This document shows, piece by piece, positions 32,395 through 41,520 of a DNA stretch of 52,116 nt. The translations under genes were made by a program, and so were the position numbers. The DNA comes from Deltaproteobacteria bacterium HGW-Deltaproteobacteria-15 (lineage in GTDB: Bacteria; Desulfobacterota; DSM-4660; Desulfatiglandales; HGW-15), in the NCBI GenBank assembly GCA_002840535.1, contig PHBH01000051.1, positions 1 to 52,116 on the forward strand, written 5' to 3'. Under the pieces are notes generated by a model. It was not told the origin of the DNA and made no database searches. It saw only the letters and a program-made list of their open reading frames with translations. Positions within the stretch are counted from its first letter, which is position 1. Every line of letters begins with the position of its first letter.

Positions 32395-35166
32395 TCAGCA
32401 TTTCTCGATCCGGACGGCGCACACCTTGAACTCCGGGATTTTGGCTATCGGATCCATGGCCGAATGGGTGAGCACGTTTGCCGCGGCTGCGGCATAGTGG
32501 AACGGGATGAAAATGGTCCCATTCACGGCCCTGTCGGAGATCCGGGCCTTGGCTTCGATCGCCCCTCTTCGCGAAGCGACACGGAGCAGATCTCCGTCCA
32601 GGATCCTGGCCGATTCCGCATCCCCCTGGGAGATCTCCACGAAGCAATCCGGGGCGAGATTGTTCAGGCCCTCGCTTTTCATGGTCATTGAGCCGGTGTG
32701 GTACTGATAAAGAACCCGGCCGGTCGTGAGATAATAGGGAAATTGCGGATCGGGAGTTTCCGCGGGAGGCCCCCACTCGATTGCATGAAAGACACCGAGC
32801 CCGCATGTGAACTGATCCATGTGCAGGCACGGGGTCCCGGGGTGGTCTGTTCCGGTGCAAGGCCAGTGGATGCCCTCCTTCTGCAGCCTTTCGTAATTGA
32901 TGCCGCAGTAAGACGGGGTCACCCTTCCGATTTCCTCCATGATGGAGCGTCCATCCTCATACTTCATGGGGTATCCCAGCCGTCCCGAAATCTTGGAGAT
33001 GATGTCCCAATCCTCCTTGGCCTGCCCGGGGGGGTTCACGGCCTTTCGCACAAGCTGAACCTTTCGCTCCGTGTTCGTGAACGTGCCTTCCTTTTCCGCA
33101 AAGGATGCGGACGGAAGAACCACGTGTGCCATCTTTGCCGTCTCGGTCAGGAAGATGTCCTGGACAACGAGGAGGTCAAGGCGCTCCAGGCTCTTCCTGG
33201 CATGATGGAGATCCGGGTCGGAAATCATGGGATTCTCTCCTATGATATACAGGGCCTTGATCATGCCCTTGCCTGCGCCTTCCATCATTTCCGTAGCGGT
33301 CAGGCCGGGCTTCTCGGGAAGGCTTCCGATCCCCCACGCCTTGGCCATCTTTTCGCGAATCGCCGGATCGGTGACCCTTTGGTACCCTGTGTAGACATTG
33401 GGGAGACCGCCCATATCGCAGGCGCCCTGCACGTTGTTCTGCCCCCGCAGAGGGTTGACGCCTCCCCCTTCCTTGCCCACATGGCCGCACAGCATGGCCA
33501 GGTTTGCCAGCGACTTCACATTGTCGGTGCCGGTGATGTGCTGGGTGATGCCCATGGCATAGAGGATAGAGCCGGCACGCGCCCCGGCGTAGAGCCTGGC
33601 GGCTTCGATAAGCTGCTCTTTCGGAATCCCCGTGATCCCCTCGACATACTCGGGGGTATACTTTTCGACCGTTTTCTTGACTTCCTCCAGACCGACGGTG
33701 CGGGACGTCACATACGGTTCGTCATAGAGCTTCTCTTTGATGATGACATGGAGCATGCCGTTGATCCAGGCCACATCGGTCCCGAGCTTCGGCCTCAGCC
33801 ATACTGCCGCAAAGCGCGCGAGATCGATTTTCCTGGGGTCTACCACGATAAGCTTGGCCCCTTTAAAGGCAGCGGCCCTCTTCACATAGGAGGAGAGAAC
33901 CGGATGGTTTTCGGTGGTGTTGGACCCGGTGACCAGGATGACGTCCGCCTTCTCGATATCCTCAATGGGGTTCGTCATGGCGCCACTTCCGAAAGCTGCG
34001 GCCAGACCGGCCACGGTGGAAGAGTGTCAGAGACGGGCGCAGTGGTCTACATTGTTGGTGCCGATGGCCGCCCTCGCGAATTTCTGTGCCAGATAATTTT
34101 CCTCGTTGGTCATGCGCGCGCTGGTTAGAATTCCGATGGAATCCGGGCCCGACTCCCTCCTGATCCGCCCGAGCTTGTCCGCAACGTACTGAAGGGCTTC
34201 CTCCCAGGAGGCCTCCCGGAGTTCCCCACCCCGCCGGATCAACGGGGTCTTGAGTCTCCCTTCGTGATGGATGAAATCATATCCAAAGCGGCCCTTCACG
34301 CAGAGACTGCCTTTGTTCGGCCCTGCATCCTCGACCCCGGTCACCCCGACCACGCGGCCGTTTGCCACATGGAGGTAGAGCTGGCATCCTACGCCGCAAT
34401 AGGCGCATGTGGTTCGAACCAGCCTTTTCTGCTCTTTGGTCCGGTTCCGGGAATCAAAATCCTTCTTGGCCACCAGAGCCCCAACAGGGCATGCCTGAAC
34501 GCATTCCCCGCAGAAGACGCAATCGGAGTCCTTCAGTGCCCGATCCGCCTTGGCCACGATCTTCGACCCCTTACCCCTGTACCCGTAACTGATGGCGTTG
34601 TTCACCTGGATCTCGTTGCAGGCCTGGACGCACCTCCCGCAGAGAATGCATCTGGAAAGATCCCTTACAATGAAAGGATTCACATTCTCCACAAGGTGCT
34701 TCGGCTGGTTGGGGGCAAACCGGTTTCCCCTGATCTGATAACGAATGGCCAGATCCTGAAGCCGGCATTCGCCGTAAACCGGGCAGAGGTCCGCATGCTC
34801 CTTGCTCTCCATGGCCTTGAGTTGAAAGTCCGTCCAGGAGTCCATGTCCAGGTCCTGAGCCAGGCAGTTGTGATGGCCGGAGGAAAGCAGGAGTTCCAGA
34901 TTGAGCCGCCTCGCCGCCACCACTTTGGGAGACTCGCTCCTGATCACCATCTTCGGCGCCGCAGGTGTGGCGCAGGAGGCGAGCAGAGTCCGCGCGCCCT
35001 CCACCTCTACCAGGCAGATGCGGCAGGCCCCGGTGGGAGTGGCGGTTTTCATATGGCAAAGGGTCGGGATGTCTATGCCGTTGCGTCGTGCAACGTCAAG
35101 GATGGTTTCACCTGGCGTAAAGGCAAATTCGTGCCCGTCTATGATCACTGTGCTTTGAGATTCCAT
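32395..35166 (-). CDS. fdhA: Selenocysteine formate dehydrogenase with NuoG-like N-terminus (in-frame UGA)
   Basis: A molybdenum/tungsten bis-MGD formate dehydrogenase of 923 aa read through an in-frame TGA at 34029-34027 as selenocysteine U380. The N-terminus has a plant-type [2Fe-2S] domain (C37, C48, C51, C65), a NuoG His-Cys [4Fe-4S] site (HHNC...CPVYGEC) and two [4Fe-4S] motifs (CILCGRCVQACN, CVFCGECVQACP). The Mo-domain begins TTCAYCGVGCQ. The active-site context NNVDHCARL-U-HSSTVAGLA is that of Sec formate dehydrogenases. A SECIS-like hairpin follows the UGA. Both halves are in one frame, so they are one gene, not two. It oxidises formate or reduces CO2, probably with the NuoE/NuoF-like partners. 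The start at 35166 follows GAGG; no signal peptide, so it is cytoplasmic. SelA/B/C are not in the window. Confidence 0.95.
33986..34029 (-). promoter_or_regulatory. Bacterial SECIS element in fdhA
   Basis: Directly 3' of the UGA, CUUCC (34022-34018) can pair with GGAAG (33990-33986). GGCC-GGUCU-GGCC forms the apical stem-loop. The GGUCUG loop occupies the seventh and eighth codons after UGA, exactly as in E. coli fdhF. This supports SelB-directed selenocysteine insertion. Confidence 0.85.
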
Positions 35167-35261
35167 GAAATAGACCTCGGTTAGGAAAAATACCGGCTGT
35201 GAAGCGGTAAGAAAGAACACGGGGCGGAGCGAACCTGATCCGCTCACTACAGAGACCTTGG

Positions 35262-35289
35262 AATATAGCAAACTCAGACACATTTTCAA
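35262..35289 (-). promoter_or_regulatory. Candidate sigma-70 promoter of the formate dehydrogenase operon
   Basis: On the minus strand TTGAAA (35289-35284) is followed after 16 bp by TATATT (35267-35262). Each hexamer matches 5 of 6 consensus bases. It would give a leader of about 90 nt to the fdhA ATG. Confidence 0.55.
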
Positions 35290-35332
35290 TATAAATCTCT
35301 CCCATTTGTCCGGAGAAAAAGGTAGAAATTCA

Positions 35333-35361
35333 TTGACAAGGATTCTTTTTGATCTTAGAAA
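35333..35361 (+). promoter_or_regulatory. Candidate sigma-70 promoter of the korDABC-type operon
   Basis: A perfect TTGACA (35333-35338), a 17-bp spacer and TAGAAA (35356-35361). It lies about 80 bp upstream of the ferredoxin-subunit start and is divergent from the formate dehydrogenase promoter. Confidence 0.5.
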
Positions 35362-35441
35362 TTATGTTTTCCATTAAGCCGTCCGATCGCTCTTTTGCGG
35401 CAGGGAGCTCGTGAAGAGAGGTCAGAGGCAACTACAGGAAT

Positions 35442-35696
35442 GTGGCACAGGATATGGGTGAGAAAAAGGCAAAAGGAAAAATTCGGATCAACAGAGAGCG
35501 GTGCAAGGGCTGTCAGCTCTGCATGTTGGTTTGTCCCAGCCGGAGAATCCGGACGGACAAATCCCTCAACTTGAAGGGTTACGCTCCTGCATGCTTCAAT
35601 GAAAACGTTCCCGAAGGAGAGAAGGGTTGCACCGGATGCGCTCAGTGTGCAACCGTCTGCCCTGAGGTGGCCATCGAGGTATACCGTGCCAAGTGA
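35442..35696 (+). CDS. korD: 2-Oxoacid:ferredoxin oxidoreductase delta (ferredoxin) subunit
   Basis: An 84-aa ferredoxin-like subunit with two [4Fe-4S] motifs: CKGCQLCMLVCP near residue 21 and CTGCAQCATVCPEVAI at the C-terminus. It is the small electron-transfer subunit of multi-subunit 2-oxoacid oxidoreductases. The order delta-alpha-beta-gamma matches KorDABC (2-oxoglutarate) operons, although VorDABC-type enzymes cannot be excluded from sequence alone. The start is ambiguous. GTG at 35442 lies close behind AGGA, and ATG at 35454 would remove four residues. Confidence 0.88.
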   Translation: MAQDMGEKKAKGKIRINRERCKGCQLCMLVCPSRRIRTDKSLNLKGYAPACFNENVPEGEKGCTGCAQCATVCPEVAIEVYRAK

Positions 35697-36777
35697 GAAA
35701 ATGTTGATGCGCGGCTCCAATGTAGTGGGAGAAGCCGCTGTGCGTGCGGGATGCCGCTTTTATGCCGGGTATCCCATCACACCCCAGAACGAGCTGCCTG
35801 AATACCTGTCGGCGCGCCTTCCCGAAGTGGGGGGCACATTCATCCAGGCTGAAAGCGAAATTGCCTCCATCAATATGATCCTTGGAGCGTCGGCAGCCGG
35901 CGCCAGGGTCATGACCTCTTCTTCTTCGCCCGGACTGGCCTTGAAGCAGGAGGGGATCTCCTACATGGCGGGACAGGAAGTGCCGGGGGTGATCGTCAAT
36001 ATGATGCGGGGCGGGCCGGGTCTGGGCAATATTGCGCCTTCTGCTGCGGATTATTTCCAATCTACGCGCGGCGGCGGCAATGGGGACTACAGGACGCCTG
36101 TACTCGCTCCTGCCGGATGCCAGGAACTGGCTAATATCACCTTTTCCGCATTCGATCTCGCTGACCGGTACCGAACGCCGGTAGTCATCCTGGGGGACGG
36201 GCTGATGGGACAGGTGATGGAGCCGGTAGTATTCCCCGACCCCATTCTTCCTGACGCGCTTCCTAAAAAGGACTGGATCCTCGACGGCTGTGTCGGCAGA
36301 CCGCCAAGGGCCATCTTTTCCATGATCCTGAACATTGATCTGATGTACCGGCACAACCTTCATCTCCAGGAAAAATACGACAGGATTGCCGCGGAGGAGA
36401 CGCGGTGGGAAAATCTTCAGACGGACGATGCGGAAACGATCATCGTCGCGTACGGCACCGCTGCACGCATTGCGGAGAGCGCTATCGAGGATCTGCGATC
36501 GGAGGGCGCGAGGGCGGGCCTCTTCCGGCCGATCACTCTCTGGCCTTTCCCGACGCTTCCCCTGCGCACCCTTGCCTCCAAGGTTCGCAAAATTGCTGTT
36601 TTCGAACTCAGCATGGGACAGATGCTGGAGGATGTCCTCCTTTCCGTGGGTGAGCGGGCGGAGATTCATTTTTACGGAGTGCCGGGCGGGATCGTTCCCA
36701 CTCCGGCTGACATCGCACAATTCCTGAAATCGGTTTCCGCCGGGGACGGGAAGGTCGGCAGGAGGATAGAAGCATGA
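35686..36777 (+). CDS. korA: 2-Oxoacid:ferredoxin oxidoreductase alpha subunit
   Basis: A 363-aa alpha subunit carrying the pyrimidine-binding part of the thiamine-diphosphate site. Features: LMRGSNVVGEAAVRAGCRFY, AGYPITPQNELPEYL, ESEIASINMILGAS, and the C-terminal transketolase-like domain ending VFELSMGQMLEDVLLSV. It generates acyl-CoA and reduced ferredoxin from a 2-oxoacid, with KorB, KorC and KorD. The start is chosen as GTG at 35686, five bases after GAGGT, overlapping korD by 11 bp. The ATG at 35701 is the alternative. It overlaps korB as ATGA. Confidence 0.93.
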   Translation: MPSEKMLMRGSNVVGEAAVRAGCRFYAGYPITPQNELPEYLSARLPEVGGTFIQAESEIASINMILGASAAGARVMTSSSSPGLALKQEGISYMAGQEVPGVIVNMMRGGPGLGNIAPSAADYFQSTRGGGNGDYRTPVLAPAGCQELANITFSAFDLADRYRTPVVILGDGLMGQVMEPVVFPDPILPDALPKKDWILDGCVGRPPRAIFSMILNIDLMYRHNLHLQEKYDRIAAEETRWENLQTDDAETIIVAYGTAARIAESAIEDLRSEGARAGLFRPITLWPFPTLPLRTLASKVRKIAVFELSMGQMLEDVLLSVGERAEIHFYGVPGGIVPTPADIAQFLKSVSAGDGKVGRRIEA

Positions 36778-37547
36778 GCGAGCAGGGGGCTTACAAAAAG
36801 ATTTTCGGCAGGCCGGAATCCCTGAAGGACCAGGCCACGCACTATTGCCCCGGATGCGGACACTCCATCGCCCACAGGCTCGTGGCAGAGTGCCTCGACG
36901 AGCTCGGGCTCAGAGAAAGGACCATCGGGGTTCCTCCTGTGGGTTGCGCCGTTCTGGCCTACAACTATTTCAATTTCGACATGATCGAAGCCCCCCATGG
37001 ACGCGCCCTTGCCGTGGCCACCGGTATCAAAAGGGTCCGTCCGGACAAATTCGTCCTGACCTACCAGGGGGACGGCGATCTGGCCGCCATCGGCACCGCG
37101 GAAACTATTCACGCGGCAAACCGAGGGGAGTTGATTTCCACGGTTTTCATCAACAATGCCATTTACGGCATGACAGGCGGACAGATGGCGCCTACTACCC
37201 TCCTTGGGCAGGATGCAACCACGACGCCCGGGGGAAGGGATAAGAAACTCCACGGCAGACCCATCGACATCTCGCGTATGCTCGCCGTATGCGAGGGGGT
37301 GGTGTACATCGAACGTTGCGCGCTCAGCTCCCTCAAACAAATCCGGCAGGCCAGAAAGGCCATTCTGAAGTCCTTTCAGTGCCAGTTGGACGGGCTGGGT
37401 TTTTCCCTGGTGGAGTTGCTTTCGCCATGCCCGACGAACTGGAAACTCTCGCCCGAGGAGGCCTGGGGCTGGGTGAATGAAGTGATGGTCAAGACCTATC
37501 CTCTTGGAGTCATCAAAGATACTACCGGGTACGGGGAGAAGAGATGA
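36774..37547 (+). CDS. korB: 2-Oxoacid:ferredoxin oxidoreductase beta subunit (ThDP-binding)
   Basis: A 257-aa beta subunit holding thiamine diphosphate and a [4Fe-4S] cluster. CPGCGHSIAHRL (residue 25 on) supplies cluster cysteines. GDGD near residue 102, followed by a typical FINNAIYGMTGGQMAPTT, forms the Mg-ThDP motif. It starts in the stop of korA (ATGA) and overlaps korC by 4 bp, so all are translationally coupled. The 2-oxoglutarate assignment rests on gene order and subunit style only. Confidence 0.95.
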   Translation: MSEQGAYKKIFGRPESLKDQATHYCPGCGHSIAHRLVAECLDELGLRERTIGVPPVGCAVLAYNYFNFDMIEAPHGRALAVATGIKRVRPDKFVLTYQGDGDLAAIGTAETIHAANRGELISTVFINNAIYGMTGGQMAPTTLLGQDATTTPGGRDKKLHGRPIDISRMLAVCEGVVYIERCALSSLKQIRQARKAILKSFQCQLDGLGFSLVELLSPCPTNWKLSPEEAWGWVNEVMVKTYPLGVIKDTTGYGEKR

Positions 37548-38086
37548 TATTCAGAACTGTCTTTGCGGGTTTCGGGGGCCAGGGAGTGCTCCTGATGGGT
37601 TACATTCTCAGCCATGGCGCCATGCACAAAGGCCTTAACGTGACCTATTTCCCTGCCTATGGGGCTGAGATGAGGGGCGGTACGGCCAATTGCACGGTCA
37701 CTCTCTCCGACAAAAAGATCGCCTCGCCCGTCGCATCAAGACCCGATGTGCTCGTTGCCATGAATTATCCCTCCCTTGAAAAGTTCGAATCCTCCGTCAT
37801 TGAAAACGGGATTGTCCTGCTGAATTCCTCCCTCATCCAGGAAAGCGGGTCAAGGAAAGACCTGGAAGTCATCCAGGTTCCCACCCTCCAACTGGCGCAG
37901 GAAGTAGGTTCGGAGAGAGCCGCCAACATGGTCATGATCGGCGCCCTCTGTTCCAAGACAGGGGTTCTGAACATCGAAGACACCGTCAAAGGCATGGAGG
38001 CTGCGCTCAAGGGTAAGGAGAAATTCTTCAGCCTGAATCAAAAAGGAATCGAGCGCGGTTTCTCATTCATTAAAGAAGGCAAGTAA
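37544..38086 (+). CDS. korC: 2-Oxoacid:ferredoxin oxidoreductase gamma subunit
   Basis: A 180-aa gamma subunit, the last gene of the delta-alpha-beta-gamma operon. It starts in an ATGA overlap with korB. The N-terminal FAGFGGQGVLLMGYILSHGA is the family signature. YFPAYGAEMRGGTANCTVTLS and PDVLVAMNYPSLEKFE follow. No catalytic cofactor is bound here in known structures; the subunit completes the CoA and alpha-beta interface. Length and motifs are normal. Confidence 0.95.
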   Translation: MIFRTVFAGFGGQGVLLMGYILSHGAMHKGLNVTYFPAYGAEMRGGTANCTVTLSDKKIASPVASRPDVLVAMNYPSLEKFESSVIENGIVLLNSSLIQESGSRKDLEVIQVPTLQLAQEVGSERAANMVMIGALCSKTGVLNIEDTVKGMEAALKGKEKFFSLNQKGIERGFSFIKEGK

Positions 38087-38159
38087 GGACCCCCAAAACG
38101 CAACTGCATTAGCCTTGAAGACACCAAGCCAAAAAGATTGCAGAATGTTTCTGCTGCCC

Positions 38160-38188
38160 TTGACAGATATTTCGTTGTGCCTTATGTC
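38160..38188 (+). promoter_or_regulatory. Weak candidate promoter of the CheD-HDOD gene
   Basis: A perfect TTGACA (38160-38165), a 17-bp spacer and TATGTC (38183-38188). The -10 is poor. It lies 84 bp upstream of the assigned ATG. Confidence 0.3.
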
Positions 38189-38272
38189 TTGCGGCAGAAT
38201 TTTCAACCAGTTGCAGGCCCCATCCCCCCTAATCCCTTCCTCACGGAATAACCTCTAAAGTCTCCGCGTGTA

Positions 38273-39685
38273 ATGCCGAATAAGAAGACATCAACCTTTT
38301 CGGACAGGTCTGTCGTGAAAATGGAAAAAGAGCACCTACCGATTCTTAAGCGCCCGGTCCCTTCCGGGACCTTCATCATAGAAGGTATGCGGAGAGAGAC
38401 TCTGGAGGCCTATCTGGGGACTTGCCTCGGCGTGACTCTCTGTGACAAAGAGGCAGGTATCGGCGGATTGATCCATCTTCTTCTTCCCGAACCGCCCGGA
38501 CCGGACAACCCCTGGGCGCCGGCCGCGTACGCGACGACCGGCATGCCTCTTTTCCTCCAGGCATTGCTGGATGCCGGCGCATCCCGGGAGAAACTGCGTG
38601 CGTGCCTGGCAGGGGGAGCCCTTGTAGGGCCTGTTTCCGAGTTGGACCTCAATCTCAATATCGGCGGACGCACGGCCGAGATCGTCGAAGAGTTCCTGAT
38701 CAAAAGAAACATCCCGCTTCAAAAAATGGAGACCGGAGGTTTTTTTACATGCCGGCTGAGCCTGGATCTTCAGACGATGGAAAGCAGGATCGACCCCCTG
38801 GAGGCATCGTTCAAAATCACGGAAAAGGAGTTCTCAAAGCCCTCCAGCGACGACATAGAAAAATCCCTCGAACGTGTGAGACCGATACCGCAAATCGTTC
38901 TCAAGATCACCCAAATGGTGAGGGACGGAAGTTACAGCTTCCAGGATGTGGCCAGGGAAATTCGACAGGATCAGGTTCTCAGCGCCAAAGTGCTCCGGCT
39001 CTGCCGGTCCGCTCTTTTCGGAATGAAGAAGGAAATCGATTCCGTCGATCGTGCGCTGGTCATGATGGGCGAGAAGCGTTTTCTCCAGCTTGTGGTCTCC
39101 GCTTCCCTGGAAGACTTCTACCCGGCCGGCGGAAACGGCTACTCGCTCTGCAAAGGGGGCCTCTACAAGCACGCGTTGGGCATGGCCGTGTCCTGCGAGG
39201 CATTGGCGAACTTCACCAAAAAAGCCCCCCCCGACGTAGCCTATACGGCAGGGCTTCTCCACGATATAGGCAAGGTCGTTCTCGATCAGCATGTAGCCAG
39301 GTCCCTCGGGTTCTTCTATCGCCGCGTCCAGACCGAAGGCGCCACGATGATCGCTGCAGAAAAGGAGTTTCTGGGGACAACCCATACTGAAGTGGGCGGG
39401 CTGCTGGCGAAAAAATGGTCCCTGCCCGAGGTCCTGGCAGACGTTATCCTCCACCACCACAGTCCGGAGAAATCCCTCGTGGATCCGGATCTGGTTCACC
39501 TCGTCTATCTTGCCGATCTCATTATCTCCCGTTTCATGGTGGGAGAGGAGATTGAAAGCCTCGGCGCAACCATGCTCCCGGTCAGGCTCAGCAGGCTGGG
39601 CCTGAAGACCGAACGCTTCCCGGCTGTTGTGGAAAAGGTTCACAACCTGATCGGCGACCAGTCGCTTTCGCTATCCGCCGGTTGA
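38273..39685 (+). CDS. CheD-like deamidase domain fused to HDOD domain
   Basis: A 470-aa cytoplasmic protein. Residues about 30-175 match CheD, the chemoreceptor glutamine deamidase: AYLGTCLGVTLCD with catalytic C51, GGLIHLLLP with H68, ALLDAGASREKLRACLAGGA, and METGGFFTCRLSLDLQT. Residues about 200-400 are an HDOD domain (VRPIPQIVLKITQMV, LLHDIGKVVLDQH), a non-enzymatic or degenerate HD-like signalling fold. CheD normally modifies methyl-accepting receptors and binds CheC. The fusion could place that activity under HDOD-mediated regulation. The HD motif is intact. No Shine-Dalgarno is evident for the ATG at 38273, and ATG at 38321 is a possible alternative. The gene stands alone between the kor operon and efp. 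Confidence 0.82.
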   Translation: MPNKKTSTFSDRSVVKMEKEHLPILKRPVPSGTFIIEGMRRETLEAYLGTCLGVTLCDKEAGIGGLIHLLLPEPPGPDNPWAPAAYATTGMPLFLQALLDAGASREKLRACLAGGALVGPVSELDLNLNIGGRTAEIVEEFLIKRNIPLQKMETGGFFTCRLSLDLQTMESRIDPLEASFKITEKEFSKPSSDDIEKSLERVRPIPQIVLKITQMVRDGSYSFQDVAREIRQDQVLSAKVLRLCRSALFGMKKEIDSVDRALVMMGEKRFLQLVVSASLEDFYPAGGNGYSLCKGGLYKHALGMAVSCEALANFTKKAPPDVAYTAGLLHDIGKVVLDQHVARSLGFFYRRVQTEGATMIAAEKEFLGTTHTEVGGLLAKKWSLPEVLADVILHHHSPEKSLVDPDLVHLVYLADLIISRFMVGEEIESLGATMLPVRLSRLGLKTERFPAVVEKVHNLIGDQSLSLSAG

Positions 39686-39727
39686 CGCCTCCCTCGCTTT
39701 GCTATCCGCGAAGATCCCACCCTGACA

Positions 39728-39836
39728 AGGACCAAGAACACTTGGACACGGATTCACGGGATTTAACGGACCAGGGGAAAAGTCCTATCTGTGTTCATCC
39801 ATGTTTATCCATGTCCCATAATCCTTGTTTCTTGGA
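39728..39836. repeat. Palindromic repeat with CCAAGAA ends, HDOD-efp spacer
   Basis: The left part (39731-39770), CCAAGAACAC...GGACACGGATTCACGGG, is roughly complementary to the right part (39791-39836), GTGTTCATCC...ATCCATGTCCCATAATCC...TTCTTGG. It lies 42 bp after the CheD-HDOD stop and is a further member of the word-repeat palindrome class. Confidence 0.65.
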
Positions 39837-39888
39837 AACGAGAGTCCCATTGCCGCTCCATTACCCGCCCGACTCCCCACCTTTGGTC

Positions 39889-39917
39889 TTGACACGCCAA
39901 CCGCTCTTACCTATATA
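39889..39917 (+). promoter_or_regulatory. Candidate sigma-70 promoter of efp-epmA
   Basis: A perfect TTGACA (39889-39894), a 17-bp spacer and TATATA (39912-39917), 46 bp before the efp ATG. This is one of the best promoter matches in the window. Confidence 0.6.
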
Positions 39918-39963
39918 GTTCTATATTTTCAGAGGGTACAATTTCAGAGAAGAGGACGCATCC

Positions 39964-40527
39964 ATGTACAATGCCGGTGAACTGAAAAAGGGACTCAAGA
40001 TCCAAATCGACAAGGAACCCTATGTGATTATCGACTTCCAATTCGTCAAACCCGGCAAGGGTCAGGCTCTCTACCGGTGCAAGATGCGCAACATGATTAC
40101 GGGTGTCATCCTCGACAGGACCTACCGTTCGGGCGATGTTTTTGAATCTGCGGATCTGGAACAGCGCAAGATGCAGTACCTTTACAGCCAGGACAACCAG
40201 TACTACTTCATGGATTCCCAGAACTATGAACAATCCATTCTGAGCGAGGAACAGGTTGGGGATGCCAAGAATTATCTGATCGACAATCTGGAAGTGGACA
40301 TTCTTCTCTTCGACGGCAGGCCGATCGGCATCACACTGCCGAATTTCGTGGACCTGCTTGTTGTCAAAGCGGATCCCTGGGCGAAAGGGGATTCGGTCGC
40401 AGGCGACATGAAACCCATCACCCTGGAGACAGGATACACCCTCAGGGTTCCCCCCTTTGTCGAGGAGGGAATCAAAATCACCGTGGACACGAGAACCGGG
40501 GAGTATGTCACCCGGGTCAAATCATAA
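39964..40527 (+). CDS. efp: Translation elongation factor P
   Basis: EF-P binds the ribosome between P and E sites and relieves stalling at polyproline stretches. The sequence is 187 aa with the three expected barrel domains. K32 in FVKPGKGQAL corresponds to the beta-lysylated K34 of E. coli EF-P. GEYVTRVKS at the C-terminus is typical. An EpmA-type lysine ligase gene overlaps its 3' end, which supports modification of K32. EpmB (the lysine aminomutase) is not seen here. GAGAAGAGGACGC precedes the ATG. Confidence 0.97.
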   Translation: MYNAGELKKGLKIQIDKEPYVIIDFQFVKPGKGQALYRCKMRNMITGVILDRTYRSGDVFESADLEQRKMQYLYSQDNQYYFMDSQNYEQSILSEEQVGDAKNYLIDNLEVDILLFDGRPIGITLPNFVDLLVVKADPWAKGDSVAGDMKPITLETGYTLRVPPFVEEGIKITVDTRTGEYVTRVKS

Positions 40528-41458
40528 TTTCCCGTCACTCGATCAGTGGAAGCTCACGGCGAAGAAGCCGGCTCTCCGGTTGCGCGCCGGGATCATTCAA
40601 TCGATCCGCCGTTTCTTCATTGAACGGGATTACCTGGAAATCGAAACCCCCTGCCTCATTCCCGCCCCTGCGCCCGAGAACCACATCGATGCCATTTCCG
40701 CCGGGAGTCTCTTCCTCCAAACATCGCCGGAATTGTGCATGAAACGGCTCCTGGCCGCGGGCTATCCCCGGCTCTTCCAGATCTGCAAATGCTTCCGTTC
40801 GGGGGAGAGAGGTTCGCTCCATCTCCCTGAGTTCACCATGCTCGAGTGGTACGGTTCGGGAATGGACTACCTCGGCCTCATGGCCGATTGCGAGGAGTTG
40901 ATCCGGTTCATCGCTCGCCAACTCGACCTCGGTGACAGGCTGCGGTACAAAGGGAGTGAAATCTCTCTCCGGCCTCCGTGGGAAAGATTGTCGGTAAAGG
41001 AAGCCTTCATTCGCCATGGCTCGCTCCGCATGGAAGAGGCCTTGCAGGCAGACCGCTTCGATGAAATCATGGGAATCGAGATTGAGCCGGGGATCGGCCT
41101 GCCGAGCCCCACGTTTCTCTACGATTATCCTGCAGAGGCCGCCGCGCTTTCCAGACGCAAAAACGATCAGCCCGAGCTTGCGGAGAGATTCGAGCTCTAT
41201 ATTGCTCGTCTGGAGATCGCAAACGGGTTTTCTGAGCTTACCGATCCGCAGGAACAGCGGGAGAGATTTGAAAGGGAACGGGCGGAACGAAGGAGAACAG
41301 GAAAGCCGATCTATCCCTTCCCCGAAAAATTCATCGATTCCCTCCATCTCATGCCCGAGTGCGCGGGCATTGCCCTGGGAGTGGACAGGCTGGTGATGTT
41401 GTTCGCCGACGAGGCCGATATCCGGAACGTGGTCTCCTTCACCCCGGAGGAACTGTGA
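40505..41458 (+). CDS. epmA: EF-P lysine ligase EpmA (GenX/PoxA)
   Basis: A 317-aa paralogue of class II lysyl-tRNA synthetase lacking the anticodon-binding domain, which attaches (beta-)lysine to EF-P. The class II motifs are intact: motif 2 FQICKCFRSGERGSLHLPEF and motif 3 GIALGVDRLVMLF. The N-terminal IERDYLEIETPCLIPAPAPE matches EpmA. The start at 40505 overlaps efp by 23 bp and follows GGGGAG closely; the open frame continues 16 codons further upstream. Its pairing with efp is a known arrangement. The 3' end is followed by a single-arm word repeat. Confidence 0.94.
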   Translation: MSPGSNHNFPSLDQWKLTAKKPALRLRAGIIQSIRRFFIERDYLEIETPCLIPAPAPENHIDAISAGSLFLQTSPELCMKRLLAAGYPRLFQICKCFRSGERGSLHLPEFTMLEWYGSGMDYLGLMADCEELIRFIARQLDLGDRLRYKGSEISLRPPWERLSVKEAFIRHGSLRMEEALQADRFDEIMGIEIEPGIGLPSPTFLYDYPAEAAALSRRKNDQPELAERFELYIARLEIANGFSELTDPQEQRERFERERAERRRTGKPIYPFPEKFIDSLHLMPECAGIALGVDRLVMLFADEADIRNVVSFTPEEL

Positions 41459-41483
41459 TCCGCAGGAAACCTCAAGAGATGAC

Positions 41484-41520
41484 CGTCCAACATCGAACAT
41501 CGAACGTCCAACATCGAATG
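41484..41520. repeat. CCAACATCGAA-word repeat, single arm
   Basis: Tandem degenerate copies of CCAACATCGAAC lie 25 bp after the epmA stop. No convincing complementary arm is visible downstream, so this may be a half element. A separate perfect inverted pair GCCCGGGAC / GTCCCGGGC surrounds the next 60 bp. Confidence 0.6.

Noticed and set aside
34012..34035. Formate dehydrogenase as two separate genes or a nonsense pseudogene
   Set aside because: Both halves are in one frame, the UGA sits at the known Sec position and a SECIS-like hairpin follows.
32698..34128. A 476-codon open frame on the plus strand
   Set aside because: It is antisense to the selenoprotein formate dehydrogenase, with no family similarity.
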